DNA of 64,000 nucleotides from contig NC_087082.1 of NCBI RefSeq assembly GCF_026151205.1, positions 4,381,408 through 4,445,407 of the forward strand. Reading direction: 5' to 3'. Source of the stretch: Bolinopsis microptera (taxonomy: Eukaryota; Ctenophora; Tentaculata; Lobata; Bolinopsidae). The translations under genes and the position numbers were made by a program. Under the pieces are notes generated by a model that saw only the letters and a list, made by a program, of their open reading frames with translations, had not been told where the DNA came from and did no database searches. Below, one piece after another: positions 59,107 to 64,000 of the stretch. The stretch's first letter is position 1. Each line of letters starts with the position of its first letter.

Positions 59107-62100
59107 CTAAGGTAATACAGGGTAAGATGACAGTTTCACCTGGTGTATGCAATGGGTCAATCTATTAGCCTCTAACTTAATTGATCACACGATCATAAAT
59201 AATAATGCCGCATAGAAATTGCATTTAAACTTTTGTTGTGTATCATACATTTTCTAATATTGATAATTGCCACTGCAGTTGTACAGAATCCTAGAAATCA
59301 TTTTATCTCCTTTGATTTTTCTCAATAATACTGGTACTTTCCAAGCTACAACCTCACATGTAGAAGGACTGTGGTGTTTTCGTTTGCTCAACTTACTTCT
59401 AAAATGCCATTAATTTAGTGTAATTGCACTAACTTTTACATTTAAGATGAAAGCACAAATTTTGATGAAATTGTAAATACTTACCAATGTCAAAGCAGTA
59501 ATACTTTGTGGTGATCTCACCAGAAATGAGCTTAACACTGCACACAATATCTTCAATACTAGTGTATTGCACCGATTTATATTTGGTAGTTTTTAGAGAT
59601 TCCCAGTAAATTTATTCAATCAAAATACACATAAATATCAATCCAATCATTACCGGACCACTTTCAATCTATTGTACGGTCGAATTGATTGTACGGTCAA
59701 AAATATAAATTCGTGTTCAGAGTTCCTAGTACTGTATCAAGCAGAAATACCGTTTACTAAAAAGGCCATCTATAAAAATTATCAGAGATATCAATATAAC
59801 CGATTCAAACTCAAGTGCAGTATAGTAAGGTAAAATAAAGCGTGAACTACTTCCAAAAACTGCAGCATGTCCAGCATTCTCCATACACAGGAAATACTAC
59901 CTTGGTAACTATACCATCAGAGAGGACACCTTCCATCAAACCTTCTCTATCAGTAACATAGTGGGGTTCGCTAGAGCTACCAAGTATCTAGATTTCTATG
60001 AACCCCCTTAGTCTCTTTCTCTTAGCCTTAGCTGACGTAATTGTCCCTCTACCACAATCACCCTCCCCTCCCCAGATCGTGTTCAGACTTGCAGAAGGTC
60101 CTGCTACCCAGCCAGTTCTAAGGGCTCAATAGTCCACTGGACGGCTCTCGTAGCTTGACTTAATGCCTGTCTCTCTCTCTCCCCCCTCACCCCTCTTTTT
60201 CAAATTTGCTGATTGTGGAAGGGACAACCACGTTACCTACTCAGTTTCCTTTTATTGCTCATTGACATGATTCAGGGACTTCCCCAGCCCTCTATATCTT
60301 TAACATGATACCTCCCAGGACCATAGTATTCCATACCAGACATTTCTTTAACTCCTCGTTACAGCAAGACTAATACAACACGGAGAAGAAAAGAAATAGA
60401 GACAAGAATACGACAGCCATGGACTCCTACAAAAGACTAACAGAAGGAACATCCCGGTTTGATCCTTCTGAACTATGCATCTTATATCGGTATAGTATTG
60501 GTATCTATTTATTACCTATTGTTATTTTTTATCTTTGCTAGTTAATCAGGTTTTTGGGTACCGGGCCATCCTGGTTACCCTGCTATGGGCCGTTCCCCTG
60601 GCTTATGCAGGTCTAGTTTACCCATATATATACTTCCAAAAACTATGTGACCAAACTACGAAAAAATAGTAAAAAAACTCCTTCATTGATGACTTTCAAA
60701 CAGCATGAAAATATTAAAATATTTTTGTGTTTTGGTAACATCAGAGCTAGAGATATTTGAAAAATAAAACTAATCCGCGACTACAAGATTTTGCATTTTT
60801 ATTTATATTAAAAGTTTTTATTCAAGAAATACAATTATTCACAAATTATCACAAACATATTCGGTAAAAATTGATGTTTAGCTAGAAAAGCAAGCATCGT
60901 CACATTAACATTACATTAACTGGTGATACTTGTAAAATATTTGTTCCAAATATTAGGACCGTCTAACCAAATATTATGATTTTTGACACCAACTCGGTGA
61001 GTTTTGGTAAATTATAAACTTACAATTGTCAAACGTCTCAAAGAACTTTGATATAATATATTAAAAAGTGAATTGTTAATCTTTTATACTTATACTATTT
61101 GTACAATATGAAGAACGATTGAATTATATTTTGATTTTCTTTCATTACTAAACTCACCATTGCAAAATATCAAACCAAAAATATTTAAATGTAATATGCG
61201 TAAAATAAATGATTTAAAGTTTTTCTTGTAACCTTCGTACCGAAATGCGCGCCAAGTTGAATTTGTCGACGGTCTTGGAATATTTGAAACAAATATTTTA
61301 CAATAGTATCACCCGTTAAATTTAATTTTTAACTTTTAAACTATTTGCTATCGTGTATCGTTTTTAAATAAATCTGCAGCTGCCTTTTTGTAGCGCTATG
61401 CACTATTAGGACGCGCCGCGCATCAAATGATGAGAAAAGACAATTTTTTTTTGAGAAAAGACAATTTTATTATTTATCACCAATTCAATACATAATCAAT
61501 AAATATATATCCGAATAAATTTGATTAGAAATTAAATGATACAAGTATGCTAGCAGCTAGCGCGCTTATATTTGAGAAATATTCACGCTGTTAAAATGGG
61601 TTTTACCACACCGCCACTCACATTAGCACAGTTGGTGAACGGACCCAGGCGCTGTTAAGCTTTTATGAGCCCTGGTTGACTGCTGAGAGTGGCGAAGGGG
61701 CTGATATTAATTTTATCTTAGTTTAACCTAGATTCCAATAAAATTTTAGTTTTGTGTTATAATTATATGATTTTTATGCGATATTTAAGTTACAGCTGCT
61801 CGCAATACATTATTGCTTAAAAATTGTTAAATATGCTCGCTATACGCTTAATTTTAGATACCGTATGTATATATACATATCAGCTCATAATACCAAATAA
61901 CAATAATAAATAAATTAAAAGCATTGAAGAGGTCCAAAACCAATTCAAGCATGACACAAAGTTGAATACATTTTCATCGGAAGCTGCAAGCTTATTAACG
62001 TTTGATTCCGTACGTTCATGATCCGTTATTATGCATTCACCTTCAGGCGGTGTCGACGGATCATGCGAAAAGGGTTTTTGACAGGCTGTGCCCTTACCAT

Positions 62101-62432
62101 AATTAAACTGAACCATTGCCTGATACGATGTAAACAAGAGTGTTGGATAGGTGAGCCGCGCAAGCGCTCGCGCATTTGTGTCGCTCTGACAAATAGCACT
62201 TGAATAATTTAGCTACCAAGACGTAAATCGCGCGTTACGTAAAGTATTATTTTTCCCTTCGGATAAAGTGAACGTTACACCCGCGTGTAACCTGCTTTAA
62301 TGTTTTGTGTGCATGTGTGGTGGAGTGAGTGTATAATGTAATGATTGAATGAATCTTTTTTCTTTGTGGTGCATATATGATGTGAGTGACAGGTGTAAAA
62401 TCTAAAATATATAAATATAAATGGGGGTCTTT
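59107..62432. other. Region upstream of the recognised TCP11 exons
   Basis: A possible extra exon lies on the - strand near 59488-59534 (acceptor gtgtgcag, donor gtaagt), but in its best open frame the phase does not match the next exon. On the + strand, 59889-60011 is open after an acceptor-like acacag and reads RKYYLGNYTIREDTFHQTF, ending in TAG; it could be a transposon remnant. 60.03-60.62 kb looks repeat-derived. From 61.2 to 62.2 kb, CpG-rich motifs similar to those at the left edge of the window appear, and the part after 62210 is probably LINE 3' sequence. Confidence 0.35.
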
Positions 62433-63998
62433 TCATAGGAAAGTGTTGAAGTTTAAGTCCTGCCAGTTAATATTGTCAGGTTGGTGTTGAGCCTTCATGA
62501 TAGAAAGCTTCAATCGGGATTTAATTGAACCTAGTGAACCTATTTTACCACGTGCATTTGACTGCTCAAGAAACCTATTCCATAAATTTGCCCCTTTATA
62601 TGCGAAATTGTGAGATGAGTGTGGTGTCACAAATCTGTCATCTCTGAGCTCAGACTTCTTAAAGAGAGAATACATGGATATGGGCTGATGACTCTTCACT
62701 ATCTTCATTGTTTCAGTAATGCATCTGTATCTATATATGTTATGTACTGTCATTAGTTCCTTAGATTGGAAAATAGGTTTTGTTGATTCTCTAGAGTGGA
62801 ATTCTGCCCCAAGTATTTGGCAGCGATGTGGCCTTGCTTGTTTATCACCAGTCTTCCTCAAGCTGATACATATAGAACACGGTTTAATGTGAGGTATAGT
62901 TGATTCATTTGATATTTGACCTTTCTTGTTTATACTGCACTGGATTGGCCTGCTACGAGAACAAGTTTTAAACTTGTCGCTAAATGCTTCCGAGTCCCCA
63001 AATAAGATTCGGACACATTTCTTCTGTGCAAGGAATAGTGGTGAAAGCTTATTAATTGATACACCACCCCATACAGTTATACCGTATCCTAGATGAGATT
63101 CAAAAAGAGTGTGGTATATCTGTTTGTACAGCTGGCTGGGGAGGGAGTTTTTTATTCGATAAATACGGCCACATATGCTGTTTAATTTCTTAGTTAGTTT
63201 CTCGATATGAGGTGTCCAACTCAGTTTGTCATCAATAATTACACCTAGAAATTTCGTTTCAGTAACCTGTTTGATCGGGATCCCATCAATTTCTAGATTC
63301 AAGTCATTTTCAGTATTATCAATGGTCTTACGTTTAGTAGGCGAGAAGTACATGTAACAAGATTTTTTAACATTAATGTGCAGTAGGTTATGGCGCATAT
63401 ATTGGCACACAGAGTCGAGAATTTCATTCGCTATTTTGTATGCTTGTTCCTTAGTTTCAGCAGCTACAAAGATGTTTGTGTCATCTGCAAATAGTACAAA
63501 TTTTCCTAATGTACTACATCTATAGATGTCATTTATATAGATAAGAAAAAGCAAGGGGCCCAAAACGGATCCTTGAGGTACGCCTAGTTTAACTGGGAGA
63601 GGCTCTGATTCTTCACCAAGTACACTAACATACTGGTATCTATTATTTAGATAGCTGGAGAGCAGCTTTAGTGCGTTTCCTCTAACTCCGTAATTACTAA
63701 GTTTCTTAAGTAGCATATCAAATGGTAAGGTATCAAATGCTTTAGAGAGATCGATAAATATTCCTAATACGTGGTTTTTATTATTCCGTTTTTCTTCGAC
63801 GTGATTTACGGAGTAGTTAAGAGCATGACTTGTCGAGTGGTTTTTTCTAAAGCCGAACTGATTTTCGAATATTATTCCTCGAGATAAGAAAAAGTTGTAT
63901 AATCTACTGTAAATAATTTTTTCAAATATTTTACCAAATACTGGTAATGTTGATACTGGCCTGTAATTCTCTAGTAATTCCTCATCTTCTTTTTTATA
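62433..63998 (-). CDS. Non-LTR retrotransposon reverse transcriptase, partial (continues past right edge)
   Basis: The frame is open from the right edge to the stop at 62433-62435, giving 521 residues. Landmarks in order: ENYRPVSTLPVFGKIFEKII; NQFGFRKNHST; motif A GIFIDLSKAFDTLP; motif B LGVPQGSVLGPLLF; catalytic FADD in VLFADDTNIFV; thumb segment TKFLGVIIDDKLSWTPHIEK; then a C-terminal region with a Cys/His-rich patch near CSICISLRKTGDKQARPHRC. FADD and the overall order are typical of jockey/CR1/L2-like LINEs. The endonuclease would lie outside the window. The frame is intact, so this copy may be young. Confidence 0.93.
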   Translation of the reverse strand, partial: YKKEDEELLENYRPVSTLPVFGKIFEKIIYSRLYNFFLSRGIIFENQFGFRKNHSTSHALNYSVNHVEEKRNNKNHVLGIFIDLSKAFDTLPFDMLLKKLSNYGVRGNALKLLSSYLNNRYQYVSVLGEESEPLPVKLGVPQGSVLGPLLFLIYINDIYRCSTLGKFVLFADDTNIFVAAETKEQAYKIANEILDSVCQYMRHNLLHINVKKSCYMYFSPTKRKTIDNTENDLNLEIDGIPIKQVTETKFLGVIIDDKLSWTPHIEKLTKKLNSICGRIYRIKNSLPSQLYKQIYHTLFESHLGYGITVWGGVSINKLSPLFLAQKKCVRILFGDSEAFSDKFKTCSRSRPIQCSINKKGQISNESTIPHIKPCSICISLRKTGDKQARPHRCQILGAEFHSRESTKPIFQSKELMTVHNIYRYRCITETMKIVKSHQPISMYSLFKKSELRDDRFVTPHSSHNFAYKGANLWNRFLEQSNARGKIGSLGSIKSRLKLSIMKAQHQPDNINWQDLNFNTFL

Positions 63999-64000
63999 TA

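Overview
This is a window of animal nuclear DNA: A+T-rich (G+C roughly 36% by eye), with long GT-AG introns, multi-kilobase non-coding stretches, long microsatellites and non-LTR retrotransposons. No bacterial signals are present. Two conserved multi-exon metazoan genes and one divergent, intronless rhodopsin-class receptor give the best clue to the host. The mix fits an early-branching animal such as a cnidarian, but the sequence does not settle the lineage.

Layout. (1) 1-4.7 kb: non-coding and repeat-derived DNA, with the last 28 codons of an ORF entering from the left edge. (2) 4.7-34.9 kb, + strand: the LST2 / ZFYVE28 gene (lateral signaling target protein 2). Twelve coding exons were assembled by hand; the frame stays open across every junction and the exons sum to exactly 504 codons, ending in a C-terminal FYVE zinc finger. 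The short first coding exon was not found. Its introns hold a 5'-truncated LINE with a 12-bp target-site duplication (14.25-15.83 kb), a diverged segmental duplication (10.97-13.32 kb), a (CT)n tract and several tandem repeats. (3) 37.3-38.35 kb: a decayed tandem cluster of a small single-pass membrane protein family. (4) 39.07-40.0 kb, + strand: an intronless class A GPCR with TRW in place of DRY. (5) 40.9-59.1 kb, - strand: a TCP11-domain gene of at least 13 exons (870 residues visible), with a charged coiled-coil/IQ-like N-terminal extension in front of the TCP11 domain. Its introns hold a 3.07-kb element with 730-bp inverted arms and a 9-bp target duplication, a roughly 30-copy 12-bp minisatellite, (GA)n, a GGA-rich tract and two smaller inverted-repeat elements. 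(6) 62.4-64.0 kb, - strand: a second non-LTR reverse transcriptase running off the right edge.

LST2 and the GPCR lie on the + strand and converge with the TCP11 gene at about 40-41 kb. LST2 is an endosomal regulator of EGF-receptor trafficking, the GPCR is a membrane receptor, and TCP11 proteins are linked to cAMP/PKA signalling and sperm function. Nothing in the sequence shows that they act together; they look like ordinary neighbours.

The most unusual items are: tandem consensus 5' splice-site motifs (GTAAGT, about 30 copies) just upstream of a 3' splice site in the TCP11 gene; the long-arm inverted-repeat element carrying CRE and CACGTG motifs in both arms; the broken small-membrane-protein cluster; a diverged duplication that keeps a stem-loop in both copies; and an apparent excess of CACGTG across the window. 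I found no CRISPR array, operon, rRNA or convincing tRNA.
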